Source: Pirellula staleyi DSM 6068 (lineage in GTDB: Bacteria; Planctomycetota; Planctomycetia; Pirellulales; Pirellulaceae). From it: DNA of 64,000 nucleotides. How positions within the stretch are numbered: position 1 is the stretch's first letter; the number at the start of each line of letters is the position of its first letter. The position numbers and the translations under genes are program-made. This document shows positions 1-9,358 of the stretch, piece by piece. The notes below the pieces were generated by a model. The model made no database searches, was not told the origin of the DNA, and worked only from the letters and a program-made list of their open reading frames with translations. The stretch is taken from assembly GCF_000025185.1 (NCBI RefSeq), contig NC_013720.1, forward strand, positions 124,001-188,000. The letters run 5' to 3'.

Positions 1-555
1 TGGCACTGTCATGCCGATGACGGGCAGGGTGAAGAGCGCGCCGAGACTCGCGCGGATGGCGTTGGGGTTATAGAGATCGAGCCGCGCGCCACAGACAATC
101 ACCCCATCGATTCCCGCCGCATCAGCCGATCGCAAGATCGCGCCGAGATTGCCTGGTTTCTCGACCCCTTCCACCACCGCCACCAGCAAGTCGCGTTTCG
201 CTGCGAGCTTATCTTGCAGGAAGGTGTCGAGCGCGGGACTCGGCGACTCGGCCACGAGGATCACTTCCTCGACACGATCGCCAAAGGCGAGCTTTTCCAT
301 CACTTGACGCGAGACGGGAAGGATCGTCGCGCCGGACTCACGTGCGTGGCGCATGGTCTGCTGCGAAGTGGCCGACAGTTCCACGCCATCGAGCACAAAC
401 AGTTCGAGCGCAACCACTCCCGCGCCGAGGGCGCGCGTGATTTCGCGCTCTCCATCGATGATGATCCGCTGCTGCTCGTCGCGCGCTTTGCGCTCGCGCA
501 ATTTCACCGCTTGCTTCACGCGCAGGTTCTGCAAACTGGTGATGGTGGGAATCAT
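1..555 (-). CDS. SpoU/TrmH-family RNA 2'-O-ribose methyltransferase (3' end off window)
   Basis: Class IV (SPOUT) methyltransferase that would move a methyl group from S-adenosylmethionine to a ribose 2'-OH in rRNA or tRNA. 185 codons are visible; the C-terminal part, including the last SAM-binding knot motif, lies beyond the left edge. The first ~110 residues look like the substrate-binding domain of the TrmH/RlmB type. The catalytic domain starts near residue 120 and shows EKPGNLGAILRSADAAG (132-148) and NPNAIRASLGALF (163-175), both SpoU signatures. I chose ATG at 555 because GGAAG lies about 8-13 bases upstream. It follows cdsA by 49 bases on the same strand. The exact RNA target cannot be told from sequence. 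Confidence 0.88.
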   Translation of the reverse strand, partial: MIPTITSLQNLRVKQAVKLRERKARDEQQRIIIDGEREITRALGAGVVALELFVLDGVELSATSQQTMRHARESGATILPVSRQVMEKLAFGDRVEEVILVAESPSPALDTFLQDKLAAKRDLLVAVVEGVEKPGNLGAILRSADAAGIDGVIVCGARLDLYNPNAIRASLGALFTLPVIGMTVP

Positions 556-604
556 CGCAATCGAACTTCCAGAAGAAGACCGCAGATCGTCTGTGCGAGG
601 TGCA

Positions 605-1516
605 CTAGCTCAGCAATCCGCTTTCCCAGCAGAGGTAGGCCACCGGCGCAGCCAGCAGCACCGAGTCGATAATATCGAGCACGCCACCGAGTCCCGGGAG
701 CCAGCGACTGCTATCTTTCCGCTGCATATCCCGTTTGAGAAGCGACTCGGCGAGATCGCCAATCATCCCCAGCACAGCGACCAGCAGCGAGTAGATCACA
801 ATCCCTACGATCGATGGTGCCTGCCAATCGCCCCCCATCACCAGTGGCGCAATTGCCCGAAAATAGACGAGCCCGCCCACGATGGCGAAGACAAAACCAC
901 CGATCGCACCTTCCACCGTTTTACCAGGACTAAGGACCGGCGTGAGCTTGTGCTTGCCGAGGTTCTTGCCGACGGTGTACGCGCCGGTGTCGGCAAGTTT
1001 CGTGATGAAGAGGAGCGAAACGAGCGCTACGATTCCGAGCGGTTCGTTATCGAGCAGGCGAAGCGAGGCGAGAAAACCGAGCATCCCACCGATATAGATC
1101 ATCACCATCACGCTAAGCGAAAGTGACACCATCGCGGTCGCCGGTTTGACGAACAGCTGCATTTGCCGTGTGAAGGCGACGATCAGCCCCAGCGAAGCAG
1201 CAACAGCAGGCCAGCCGAATCTGCCAAACGAACTGTTTTCGGGAAAGCGCGTGCCGAGTGCGTCCCCCACCATGGGCAAAGCGGCGGCGAGCACAATTGC
1301 CAGCACACCGACGTGGGTGCTCACGCGATCGATCGTGTGACCACCATGGCGCAGCAATTCCAGCACCTCTTCGGTCGCCATCACGGCAATCAGAAGCAGG
1401 ACCGGCAACAGCCAAAAGCCTCGGATCGGAACCAGCCACTGCTGATGATCGGCCGTCACCAGCGTGACGAGAACCGAGATAATCACCGCAGCCGACAGTA
1501 GACGCCAGCGAAGCAC
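605..1516 (-). CDS. cdsA: Phosphatidate cytidylyltransferase (CdsA)
   Basis: Makes CDP-diacylglycerol from phosphatidate and CTP, the branch point of phospholipid synthesis, in the inner membrane. The 303-residue protein is hydrophobic throughout with about seven or eight membrane segments. The family signature sits near the C-terminus: KRDMQRKDSS, then LPGLGGVLDIIDS, which places the acidic metal/CTP-binding residues as expected. Length is normal for the family. The start is GTG at 1516 with a good Shine-Dalgarno AAGGAG 7 bases upstream. It lies 14 bases after uppS, the common uppS-cdsA pairing, which suggests co-transcription in an envelope lipid operon. Confidence 0.93.
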   Translation of the reverse strand: MLRWRLLSAAVIISVLVTLVTADHQQWLVPIRGFWLLPVLLLIAVMATEEVLELLRHGGHTIDRVSTHVGVLAIVLAAALPMVGDALGTRFPENSSFGRFGWPAVAASLGLIVAFTRQMQLFVKPATAMVSLSLSVMVMIYIGGMLGFLASLRLLDNEPLGIVALVSLLFITKLADTGAYTVGKNLGKHKLTPVLSPGKTVEGAIGGFVFAIVGGLVYFRAIAPLVMGGDWQAPSIVGIVIYSLLVAVLGMIGDLAESLLKRDMQRKDSSRWLPGLGGVLDIIDSVLLAAPVAYLCWESGLLS

Positions 1517-1530
1517 CGCAGCTCCTTTCG

Positions 1531-2304
1531 TTAGCTCGCCAGACCGCCGAAACGACGGTCGCGGGCCGCAAAGCTGCGAATCGATTGATGAAAATCGTCC
1601 AGTTCAAACTCGGGCCAACATTTTTCGGTGACCCACAGCTCGGCGTAGCTGATTTGCCAAAGGAGAAAATTGCTAATCCGCATCTCACCAGCGGTTCGAA
1701 TCAGCAGATCGGGATCGGGCATCCCTGCGGTGTAGAGCTTCGAGGAGACCAGCGCCTCGTCGATCGTTGCCGGATCGAGCTTCCCTTGCTGTACTTCTGC
1801 CGCAATCGCGCGGACAGCATCGACCAGTTCACCACGCGCGCCGTAGTTAATCGCCAGGCAAAGCCGCATGCCGGTATTGGCGGCGCTCATCTCGACCGTG
1901 CGATCCATTTCCGCCAAAGTCGCTTCGGGAATTCCTTCGCGACGCCCAATCACACTCACAGTGATGTTCTGCTGCATGATCGTGGTTCGCTCTTCGATCA
2001 TGTACTGCTCGAGCAGATGCATCAGAAAATCAAGCTCACGCTGCGGACGCTTCCAGTTCTCGCTGCTGAGGCAGTAGAGCGACAGCTGCGTAAGCCCCAG
2101 CCGCGCTCCTTCTTCCACCGTTCGCCGAACACTAGCGACCCCACGCCGATGCCCTTCGATGCGGGGCAAATCGCGACGCTGAGCCCAGCGTCCATTGCCA
2201 TCCATGATCACGGCAACATGCCGCGGCCGACGCGCCAGGGGCACATCGGCAAGTCGATCGTCGGTGGCAATGGCAGGGTCGGTCACGCTGGCGAAACTCC
2301 GCAA
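1531..2304 (-). CDS. uppS: Undecaprenyl diphosphate synthase (cis-prenyltransferase)
   Basis: Condenses isopentenyl diphosphate units onto farnesyl diphosphate to give the C55 carrier used for peptidoglycan and surface glycans. Visible motifs are the catalytic MDGNGRWA (Asp about residue 35), GHRRG (about 51-55), SSENWKRP, and near the C-terminus RTAGEMRISNFLLWQ followed by YAELWV, all diagnostic of UppS. The length of 257 is usual. The longest frame begins with TTG at 2304; GTG at 2286, preceded by GCGGAG, is an equally plausible start and would remove six residues. It lies directly upstream of cdsA and downstream of purA on the same strand. Confidence 0.94.
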   Translation of the reverse strand: MRSFASVTDPAIATDDRLADVPLARRPRHVAVIMDGNGRWAQRRDLPRIEGHRRGVASVRRTVEEGARLGLTQLSLYCLSSENWKRPQRELDFLMHLLEQYMIEERTTIMQQNITVSVIGRREGIPEATLAEMDRTVEMSAANTGMRLCLAINYGARGELVDAVRAIAAEVQQGKLDPATIDEALVSSKLYTAGMPDPDLLIRTAGEMRISNFLLWQISYAELWVTEKCWPEFELDDFHQSIRSFAARDRRFGGLAS

Positions 2305-2372
2305 GCATCACAGTTCGGAGGTGTTATTCTCAGGGAATTACGAGTTTTTTGGCTACTTACGCCGCGCGCGAC

Positions 2373-3689
2373 TTACATGAAGTTGGCCATCGCGCCGGTG
2401 AACATCGTTTGCGCTCGATCGGGGCCGACCGACACAATCTCGACCGGCTTGCCGACGAGTTGGCCAATCAGTTTCAGATAGTCCTTCGCGCCACGCGGCA
2501 GATCATCGACGTCGCGAACCTTCGTCACATCGATGTTCCAGCCAGGGAACGTTTCGTAGATCGGCTGGCAGCGCTTCAAATCTTCCCAGTGGCTCGGGAA
2601 GTGCGTGATCCGCTGACCATCGAGGTTATACGCGACGCAAACTTTCACTTCGGGCAATTGGCTCAGCACGTCCATCATCATCAGCGAAATGCAATCGATA
2701 CCGCTGAGTCGGGCCGTGTAGCGCACCGCAACGGCATCGAACCATCCGCAGCGTCGTGGCCGCCCCGTCGTTGTGCCATACTCGCGCCCAAGTTCGCGAA
2801 TCCGCTGGCCGACTTCGTTACTTTGTTCCGTGGGAAATGGACCACCACCCACGCGCGTGCTGTAGGCCTTCGCGACACCGATCATCCGGCTGATGAAGCG
2901 AGCGGGAACTCCCGAACCGGCCGAAACACCGACGCCCGAAGCATTGCTGCTCGTCACGTAGGGATAGGTGCCGTGATCGACGTCGAGGAGCGAGCCTTGC
3001 GCTCCTTCGAACAGCATCTTTTGATTCGCATCGACAGCGTCGAGCAAGTAGGCGGTTGTATCGCATACATAGCGCTGGAGCCGCTTGGCGTAGCCCGAAT
3101 ATTCTTCGTAAATCGCGGTCGCATCGAGTGGAACCGCTTCGCTGCTGAGACTGGTGAGCAAGCGATTCTTAGCGGCGACAATCTGCTCGACACGCCCCTT
3201 GAAATCGGCGCGGAACATATCGCCGAGACGAATGGCGTGCGTACGTCCCACCTTGTCGCGGTAGCAAGGACCAATGCCACGCAGCGTGGTGCCGATGCTT
3301 TCGCGATTTTCCGACGCTTCGTTCATCGCGCGATCTTCGGCGATGTGCCATGGGAACACGACGTGAGCCCGATCGCTCAGCTTCATGTTCTCAGCCACCG
3401 CGATGTCTTGCGACGCGAGCGACTCGATCTCTTTGAGGATCGTGGGAGGGTTAATCACCACGCCCGGCGTCACGACGTTCATAACCCCGGGGGTAAGAAT
3501 GCCGCTGGGGACGTGATGGAGTTTATAGGTCTTATCCCCGACGACCACGGTGTGGCCTGCGTTGGCTCCGCCTTGATAGCGAACCACGATTTCGAATTTG
3601 GAGCAAAGCAAATCGACGAGCTTACCCTTCGCTTCGTCACCCCACTGCAAGCCAATCACACACGTTCCGGGCACGATAGAAGCCCCCAC
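2373..3689 (-). CDS. purA: Adenylosuccinate synthetase
   Basis: Catalyses GTP-dependent ligation of IMP and aspartate to adenylosuccinate in AMP synthesis, cytoplasmic. The 438-residue length is normal. Motifs seen: the P-loop GDEAKGK (17-23), NAGHT shortly after, the IMP-binding [14 protein letters not shown], and [20 protein letters not shown], all well conserved. The start codon is GTG at 3689; a second in-frame GTG lies five codons downstream, so the exact start is not certain. It is transcribed with the EF-hand lipoprotein gene upstream (69-base gap) and uppS downstream (68-base gap), although no shared function is obvious. Confidence 0.96.
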   Translation of the reverse strand: MGASIVPGTCVIGLQWGDEAKGKLVDLLCSKFEIVVRYQGGANAGHTVVVGDKTYKLHHVPSGILTPGVMNVVTPGVVINPPTILKEIESLASQDIAVAENMKLSDRAHVVFPWHIAEDRAMNEASENRESIGTTLRGIGPCYRDKVGRTHAIRLGDMFRADFKGRVEQIVAAKNRLLTSLSSEAVPLDATAIYEEYSGYAKRLQRYVCDTTAYLLDAVDANQKMLFEGAQGSLLDVDHGTYPYVTSSNASGVGVSAGSGVPARFISRMIGVAKAYSTRVGGGPFPTEQSNEVGQRIRELGREYGTTTGRPRRCGWFDAVAVRYTARLSGIDCISLMMMDVLSQLPEVKVCVAYNLDGQRITHFPSHWEDLKRCQPIYETFPGWNIDVTKVRDVDDLPRGAKDYLKLIGQLVGKPVEIVSVGPDRAQTMFTGAMANFM

Positions 3690-3758
3690 ACAGAAGGAAA
3701 CTTGAGGCCAGACAAACTACCCATCGTAAGTTCCCGACGCGATCCGCGAAAGTGCCAA

Positions 3759-5831
3759 TCACTCGCTGGTCGTAGGTGCTGACTCTGCCTTGTTTTCCGG
3801 TGCGGCGGGTGGCAATTCTGGCGTCACGGCGGCAGCTTCGTCGGGGGTCAGGAGCCCATCGGCCGAGGTATCGATCTGGGTGAATAGCTCGGCGGGACCC
3901 AAAAACTCGCGTGGGGTGACGAGCGAGTCGCCGCTGGTATCCATGGCGGCGAACCAATCGGGAACCGGTCCCGCAGTCCGAGGACGAGGCATAATCGGGT
4001 CGGGGGTGAACAGCTGATCGGGATTTTCGATTCCCCCCCGAGCAAAGACGATTTGGTAGCCGGTCGGGACCTCGTCGATCGAAATATCCCCATCCCCATT
4101 GCGGTCGAGCGCCGCGAGTCGCTCGGCGGCCGACAGTAGTTCCGCAGCATCGAGCCGCTGATCGTAGTTGGCGTCGAGTTGCAACAGCAGCGGCTCGTCC
4201 AACCCTTGTGCCCGTGCATGAATTTGCGAACGGACGGCCCGCGATGCTGTTTTCAAATAGGCTGACAACTCAGCTGGAAAGACTTTTTTGTCAGCATCGA
4301 GATCGATCGATTCGTAACGCAAGTTGGCTTGAGGATTAACCATCAACTCCTCGGGCTCGAGATAGCCATTGTTGTTGGCATCGAGCTGCATCACCTGAAA
4401 CTTTGCCTGCTCATCGAAATTCGTGCTCGCCACCGTATCGCGGTGGTAGAGAAAAATTGGCACGCCCGCCACAACCAAACGCACGGCGCTGGGCGAGAGT
4501 GTTTCGACCGCTGTCTCGGACTTGAGCCACTCGGCCACTTGCACCACGGCCATCTGCGGAGCAGGCGATGCTTTCAGGGGTCCCTTCAGCGCGGGCGATG
4601 CTTCGTCTGCTGGCTCCGAAATCTCCGGCGGCGCGGAGCGGCTGGTGAGTGAACTTTCTGCTTCCGGAGTCGGCTCCGAAGCTGGCGTAGTTACCGGTCT
4701 CTCCTGGCTCGAAGCAAAGTGGACTTCCAAAACGAGATGTGGCGCGACTTTATCGAGCTCTTTGAACTCGGCCCGAGCAAGCCGCTCGTTCTTATCGAGA
4801 TCGAGCTGCATGAACAGGTCGCTCGTGCGCAGAAAATCATCGGCGCTCAGCGAGCCACCGAGCGCGTAGATTTCCTCGAGCGACGAGCGAATTGCATCCC
4901 AGTTGGCATGCTCTCCCAGCAAGAGCGCTGGAGCGATGCCTCGGCGTCGACGCCGCTCGGGCTGCATCCCTGGCATGTTGGCATTTTGCATGCGCGAGGC
5001 AATTTCAGCCGCCACAATCGTATCGTCGTCGTCGGCATCGCGGCTGCGAAGCTGCGTCACGATTTGCGAACGATCACTAGCGCTAATCACCCCTTCGCCA
5101 TCGACATCTAGAAGTTGCCACAACTCGCTTGCCGCCAGCGCATCGGTGAAGCTCCCCATGCTGCGGAGCGAAAACGGCCGCGAGCCACCTGCATTGCGAG
5201 TGAGAAAACGTGGTAGCTCACCGGTGTCGACAATCCCATCACGATCGATGTCGTACATCTCTACCACCTGCTTCGAACCGTTGGCGCCATCGATCGCCAG
5301 GTTGCCGAATTGGCCATACTTCACAGCCTCGCATGCGCAGAGCTCGTCCCATTTCGTCTGACCATCGGAATTGGTGTCGGCAAGCTTAAGCACATCTGCG
5401 ACCAGTTTTTCGAGCGCGCCTGTGTGTGCAGCCCCATCAATCGACAAACGACACTCCACCACCAGTGGGCCGATCGTCGACATCAGCAGAAATCGCTCAG
5501 TCCCATACGGAGGTGCCGCAGCGACCGAAACTTCGCTTGGCTTTTCCGCCGGTATGTTTGTCGTACTGCTCGGCTGAGCGCTCGTCACCTCAGCCGGTTG
5601 CTCGGAGCTTGGCTCCACCGGTTTCACTTCCACCGGAGCGGCTGGTTGCTCGGTCACCTCGCTGATGGCTGGCTTAAGCGTTTCTTTGGGCGGCTGATTG
5701 GGCGTTTGCTTTGCCTGAGGTGCAGCAGCAGGTGGCTGAGTGGTCGAGGGACAGCCGGTGAGCAGCAGCGCGGCAACTCCCAGCGCCAACAGCTGGCAGT
5801 TTCGACGCTGAAAAAAGGTCGCGCGTAGCAT
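3759..5831 (-). CDS. Exported EF-hand repeat lipoprotein
   Basis: 690 residues. The N-terminus is a lipoprotein signal: basic start, hydrophobic stretch, then the lipobox LLTGC with Cys at about residue 27. A Pro/Gln/Glu/Ala-rich linker of about 70 residues follows. The rest carries about eleven EF-hand-like calcium loops of the DxDxDG type, for example DTNSDGQTKWDE, DIDRDGIVDTGE, DANNNGYLEPEE, DRNGDGDISIDE, DTSGDSLVTPRE and DTSADGLLTPDE. Some loops are degenerate (DLDADKKVFPAE) and probably do not bind calcium. The protein probably sits on the outer membrane or faces the periplasm. Multi-EF-hand exported proteins are common in planctomycetes; the role is unknown. No enzymatic domain is visible. 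Confidence 0.85.
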   Translation of the reverse strand: MLRATFFQRRNCQLLALGVAALLLTGCPSTTQPPAAAPQAKQTPNQPPKETLKPAISEVTEQPAAPVEVKPVEPSSEQPAEVTSAQPSSTTNIPAEKPSEVSVAAAPPYGTERFLLMSTIGPLVVECRLSIDGAAHTGALEKLVADVLKLADTNSDGQTKWDELCACEAVKYGQFGNLAIDGANGSKQVVEMYDIDRDGIVDTGELPRFLTRNAGGSRPFSLRSMGSFTDALAASELWQLLDVDGEGVISASDRSQIVTQLRSRDADDDDTIVAAEIASRMQNANMPGMQPERRRRRGIAPALLLGEHANWDAIRSSLEEIYALGGSLSADDFLRTSDLFMQLDLDKNERLARAEFKELDKVAPHLVLEVHFASSQERPVTTPASEPTPEAESSLTSRSAPPEISEPADEASPALKGPLKASPAPQMAVVQVAEWLKSETAVETLSPSAVRLVVAGVPIFLYHRDTVASTNFDEQAKFQVMQLDANNNGYLEPEELMVNPQANLRYESIDLDADKKVFPAELSAYLKTASRAVRSQIHARAQGLDEPLLLQLDANYDQRLDAAELLSAAERLAALDRNGDGDISIDEVPTGYQIVFARGGIENPDQLFTPDPIMPRPRTAGPVPDWFAAMDTSGDSLVTPREFLGPAELFTQIDTSADGLLTPDEAAAVTPELPPAAPENKAESAPTTSE

Positions 5832-6166
5832 GTCGAGGCTGCTCCTCGTCTCTTGGGTCGTAAATACGGATGCGATCGCGATCGGCCCAGTTTTGCGGTC
5901 CCGGGCAGGTAGAAGAGTCCCTCATTGTAGGGCATGGGCTGCGCAGATGGAAACTTTGTTACAAACCGACCAGCGGCTGCCACTCAGCTTGCGACTTGCC
6001 GCAAGAAATGCGGGGACATGTCGCGTAAACGCAACCTAGGTTTGGATGTTCGAGCGATTGCGCTGCGGCACTCCTGGGAGTTGCTGCGCGTGGATGCCTC
6101 GATCCGTCACCGGATGTGACCAGTCTGCTTCGTGCCCCACGACCTGAGCTACCCCCGACAGCCGCC
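5832..6166. other. Intergenic region between divergent genes
   Basis: About 335 bases separate the EF-hand lipoprotein (leftward) and the sugar transferase (rightward), so both promoters should lie here. I see no convincing -35/-10 pair, hairpin or repeat. Short open frames exist on both strands but have no ribosome binding site or recognisable product. Confidence 0.5.
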
Positions 6167-7573
6167 ATGACTATCAACAATCGACAAATTCACCAGCAGT
6201 TCTCGGTTCTCGGAACCGTTTATCGCACGGTCGATGCCGCTGCGATTGCCGTGGGACTCGGGCTGAGCCTGGAAGTTTCGGGAGCTTGGCACGTCGATTA
6301 TCTGCTCGCCGGCTGCGCTGCGATTGTGGTGCATTATTTGGCAGCGGAATTCAGCGGCATGTATCGCAGCTGGCGTGGTGCGTCGGCAAGTCGCGAAGCC
6401 TTTGCGACACTCGGCGTTTGGGCACTCTCGCTCGCGATGCTGATGGCGATGGGTTTTGTCACCGAACGACTGGCTCACTACCCTCGACCGATGCTGGGCT
6501 ACTGGCTGCTGATGACCGGCGGCATGATGGTCTTTTCGCATGCGACGATTCGCGCTGTGCGTCGCGCCCTTTGGTGCCGCGGTGTTCACACGCATAACGC
6601 CGCGATTGTTGGAGTTACCGAACTGGGATTTCAGCTCGGGCGTAACTTGCTCGAAGAACCAGAACTGGGTATTCGATTTGCTGGCTTCTACGATGATCGG
6701 CCAGCAGAACGCAACGCAAAAATTCCCCCCGGATTAAAGCGACAAATCGGTGGTATCGACGACCTCATTGCCGATGCCAAAGCGGGCTTTGTTGACCGGA
6801 TTTACATCACCTTTCCGATGCGCGCCGAAGATCGCATTCGAGGTGTTCTCAGCCGACTGGGCGATACCACCGCCAGCGTTTATATCGTCCCCGATTTCTT
6901 CGTGTTTCAGCTGCTTCATTCGCGCTGGACTGATATCGGCGGATTGCCCGCCGTGAGCGTGTTCGAGAACCCGCTCTACGGTGTCGATGGCGTTGTGAAG
7001 CGGATGTTCGACCTCGTCGTCAGTTCACTGCTCCTCGTGATGCTGGCTCTGCCAATGACGATCGTGGCAGCGATGGTGAAGTTCACCAGCCGTGGACCGG
7101 TTTTCTTCCGTCAGCGGCGCTACGGCCTCGATGGGGAAGAGATCTTGGTTTGGAAATTCCGCAGCATGACGGTTTGCGAAGATGGCCCGAACGTCACGCA
7201 GGCAACCAAGCAAGACTCGCGCGTCACCTGGCTCGGCGCGATCATGCGGCGCACCAGCATCGACGAACTACCGCAGCTCTTCAACGTGGTCGGGGGCACG
7301 ATGTCGCTGGTCGGCCCTCGTCCCCATGCGGCGGCTCATAACGAACAGTATCGCAAAATGATCGAAGGCTACATGCTTCGCCACAAGGTGAAACCGGGGA
7401 TCACCGGCCTCGCGCAAGTGCGCGGCTGGCGCGGCGAAACCGATACGCTCGAGAAGATGGAAAAGCGGATCGAATGCGATCACGAATACATCCGCGAGTG
7501 GTCGCTCTGGCTCGATATTCAAATTCTGTTCCGCACGTTTTTCGTCGTCTTCTCGCGGAAAAACGCGTACTAA
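6167..7573 (+). CDS. Undecaprenyl-phosphate sugar phosphotransferase (WcaJ/polyprenyl glycosylphosphotransferase)
   Basis: Initiates exopolysaccharide or O-antigen-like repeat-unit synthesis by moving a sugar-1-phosphate from a nucleotide sugar to undecaprenyl phosphate at the inner membrane. The N-terminal third has four or five membrane segments, then a Rossmann-like CoA-binding-type domain. The C-terminal catalytic domain begins at KRMFDLV with one membrane segment and shows FRQRRYGLDG, WKFRSM, RRTSIDELPQLFNV, MSLVGPRPH and KPGITGLAQVRGW, the bacterial sugar transferase signatures. The frame can start at 6116, but ATG at 6167 fits the usual N-terminus better (468 residues). No other polysaccharide genes are adjacent. 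The sugar specificity cannot be read. Confidence 0.9.
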   Translation: MTINNRQIHQQFSVLGTVYRTVDAAAIAVGLGLSLEVSGAWHVDYLLAGCAAIVVHYLAAEFSGMYRSWRGASASREAFATLGVWALSLAMLMAMGFVTERLAHYPRPMLGYWLLMTGGMMVFSHATIRAVRRALWCRGVHTHNAAIVGVTELGFQLGRNLLEEPELGIRFAGFYDDRPAERNAKIPPGLKRQIGGIDDLIADAKAGFVDRIYITFPMRAEDRIRGVLSRLGDTTASVYIVPDFFVFQLLHSRWTDIGGLPAVSVFENPLYGVDGVVKRMFDLVVSSLLLVMLALPMTIVAAMVKFTSRGPVFFRQRRYGLDGEEILVWKFRSMTVCEDGPNVTQATKQDSRVTWLGAIMRRTSIDELPQLFNVVGGTMSLVGPRPHAAAHNEQYRKMIEGYMLRHKVKPGITGLAQVRGWRGETDTLEKMEKRIECDHEYIREWSLWLDIQILFRTFFVVFSRKNAY

Positions 7574-7578
7574 TCCGA

Positions 7579-7596
7579 AGGGCAAGCATCTGCCCT
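7579..7596. terminator. Short hairpin between convergent genes
   Basis: AGGGCA at 7579-7584 pairs with TGCCCT at 7591-7596 around a 6-base loop. It sits in the 29-base gap between two convergent genes, where a bidirectional terminator would be expected. There is no clear T-run, so the call is tentative. Confidence 0.35.
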
Positions 7597-7602
7597 CCGC
7601 TA

Positions 7603-7938
7603 CTATTCCATTTCGTACTTGTGCTGCATCGCTTCGAAATCGGCGACCTTGCCTTGGCGAGTGAAGGCGATCCCCTCTTCCATGAGCAACTGTCGCTGGA
7701 GGGCGGGATCGCGTTTGGCAGTACTGCGAATCACACCCCCATCGGCCACCACACGATGCCAGGGAATTTCCGACCGCTCTTGGTCGTCGAGCATCGCCAA
7801 AATGTAAGCGACATGACGCGGCATCACGTCAAGCTGGCCAGCAATCGTACTATAAGTGACGATCTTACCACGAGGGATTTGACACGTTAGGTCAATCACA
7901 TCCCGCTTGATTCGTGCAAACGCTTCGCTCCCTGCCAT
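7603..7938 (-). CDS. Alkyltransferase-like protein (ATL), MGMT family without catalytic Cys
   Basis: 111 residues covering only the DNA-binding/active-site domain of O6-methylguanine-DNA methyltransferases. The recognition-helix region (IPRGKIVTYSTIAGQL, then the MPRHVAYIL segment) is conserved. The active-site PCHR is replaced by PWHR (Trp at about residue 60), the hallmark of ATL proteins, which bind O6-alkylguanine and hand it to nucleotide excision repair instead of transferring the alkyl group. ATG at 7938 was chosen over the in-frame GTG immediately upstream. uvrC lies 1.4 kb downstream on the same strand, separated by another gene. Binding is inferred from the family. Confidence 0.88.
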   Translation of the reverse strand: MAGSEAFARIKRDVIDLTCQIPRGKIVTYSTIAGQLDVMPRHVAYILAMLDDQERSEIPWHRVVADGGVIRSTAKRDPALQRQLLMEEGIAFTRQGKVADFEAMQHKYEME

Positions 7939-8060
7939 CACTTCACCGCCGGGCTGCTGAAAGATCGGTGGGGGATCCGTACGCAGCTATTTTTGCCAGG
8001 GGTCAAGTCGAGCGTTTCGCTATCTACTTAGTATTCCATCCCGCCCCACAGCCGACACGA

Positions 8061-9041
8061 CTAGCGAGGGCGGATGACCTCGAATTCGAAGATCCTGTTG
8101 TCCGTGATCTTGTTGAGCTCGCGAATGGCGATGGAGAACGTGAATTCATCGTCGCCATCGCCTCCAATGGCATCCATTCTTCGAGCGATCAGGCGGCGCG
8201 TATTCAGCACATCGTCGCCATCTCCCAGGTCAGCAAAAATCTGATCGACGGTGACAAACTCCAGGTTGACGACATCTTCGCCATCATCGGTAACCACCAC
8301 GACGGTTTCAACTTTTGAATTTCGAAGGGTGACCGAATCATCCCCTCGTCCCGTTGCCACCAAGAGACCGGCGTTGAGCGTGGAGTCTTGCATCAGGAAG
8401 ACTTCGTCGTCGTTGTCTTCGCTTCCTAAATCAACCTGGAACAGACCATCGACATCGAGTTGACTGAAGTTCACCGTGTCTTCGTCTTCGCCCATCAAGA
8501 TGGTGACGTTGCCATTGAGGTTCGTGGCATTGCCATCGAGCAATCCGATTTCGACGTTGGTGCCTTGCACGAGATCGTCGCCATTGCCCATGTCCACATC
8601 GAGCGTTTCACGAATCGAAACGTCACGAAGAATCAGCTTGTCGTTGCCGTTGTTTCCTTCCACCGACACAGCTCCAGGAAACTTCGTGGTGCTCACACCA
8701 AAGATGGGATTGAGCAGCTGTGGCTTGTCGAGCGTGATCACATCGTCGCCACCGTTGAGTTGCACTCGCAAGTCGCCATTGAACGTGAATAGCTGATTAG
8801 CCTGGCCGTTGATGGTGGTGGGCGAGCCATCGGCATTGAGCCCGGCGACGAGGAACTGATTTCCCAGGAACTGCTTCACCACGATCGCGTTGTCTTGATT
8901 ATCGCCGGTGAGGACCAGGTCGCCCCCTACCACCGCTGCTGTCACATCGCCAGCCATCATCGAGCGGGCTTCCAGGTTCTGAAACATCAGTTTACGGGTG
9001 GCAGTGCGAGCAGACTGGCGGCTGTTGGCGGTGGTCTTCAT
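8061..9041 (-). CDS. Exported RTX-like repeat protein with planctomycete N-terminal sorting motif
   Basis: 326 residues from ATG at 9041, where GAAAGAAG lies upstream; the frame is open a further 20 codons but without a better start. The N-terminus (FQNLEARSMMAGDVTA) matches the LEPR-x-LL-type segment seen at the start of many large planctomycete surface proteins. The rest is a run of loosely spaced acidic glycine-rich turns, for example NGNDKL, NGDDLV, GRGDDSVTL, GDGDDVLN and GDGDDEFTF, resembling hemolysin-type (RTX) calcium-binding nonapeptides. A calcium-stabilised beta-roll at the cell surface or outside is likely. No catalytic domain is visible. Confidence 0.7.
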   Translation of the reverse strand: MKTTANSRQSARTATRKLMFQNLEARSMMAGDVTAAVVGGDLVLTGDNQDNAIVVKQFLGNQFLVAGLNADGSPTTINGQANQLFTFNGDLRVQLNGGDDVITLDKPQLLNPIFGVSTTKFPGAVSVEGNNGNDKLILRDVSIRETLDVDMGNGDDLVQGTNVEIGLLDGNATNLNGNVTILMGEDEDTVNFSQLDVDGLFQVDLGSEDNDDEVFLMQDSTLNAGLLVATGRGDDSVTLRNSKVETVVVVTDDGEDVVNLEFVTVDQIFADLGDGDDVLNTRRLIARRMDAIGGDGDDEFTFSIAIRELNKITDNRIFEFEVIRPR

Positions 9042-9358
9042 GGCAATCGCTTCTTTCGTGTGAGTGTTTTGTTCGGCGGGGTCATTCCCCGTGACAAACA
9101 CGCCAGGCGTGAAGCGATTCGATTTGTTACCGAAGAAAATCGAGACGAGAAGCGGGAGGAAAATAAAGGGGCTAGGAACTAGAGCCTAGGGGCTAGAGAG
9201 AATCGCACAAGATGCTTTGCAATCAAGACTTGCGCTGCCGATGGCTGCACTTCCTGTAGGGCAGGCTCCTGCCTGCCGCAGCGGAGAGAGGGTTCGGTGT
9301 CATATCTCTCCCCTGTAAGACTGCGTTTCGGCCACTCCTTCGACGCCACTGGCTAACA
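9042..9358. other. Intergenic region with dispersed repeat copies
   Basis: 317 bases between uvrC (stop side) and the RTX-like gene start. It holds a purine-rich degenerate repeat of the type GGGGCTAGGAACTAG / GCCTAGGGGCTAG at about 9168-9200, and one arm (9255-9278) of a 24-bp inverted repeat whose partner lies on the far side of uvrC. No gene is supported here. Confidence 0.55.
9255..9278 (+). repeat. 24-bp inverted-repeat copy (left of uvrC)
   Basis: The sequence TGTAGGGCAGGCTCCTGCCTGCCG-like (24 bases) is exactly the reverse complement of 11233-11256. Internally GGCAGG and CCTGCC can pair, so a transcript could form a small stem-loop. It lies just downstream of the uvrC stop. Confidence 0.8.

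Noticed and set aside
2349-3782. 477-codon open frame on the plus strand
   Set aside because: Antisense to purA, a textbook match.
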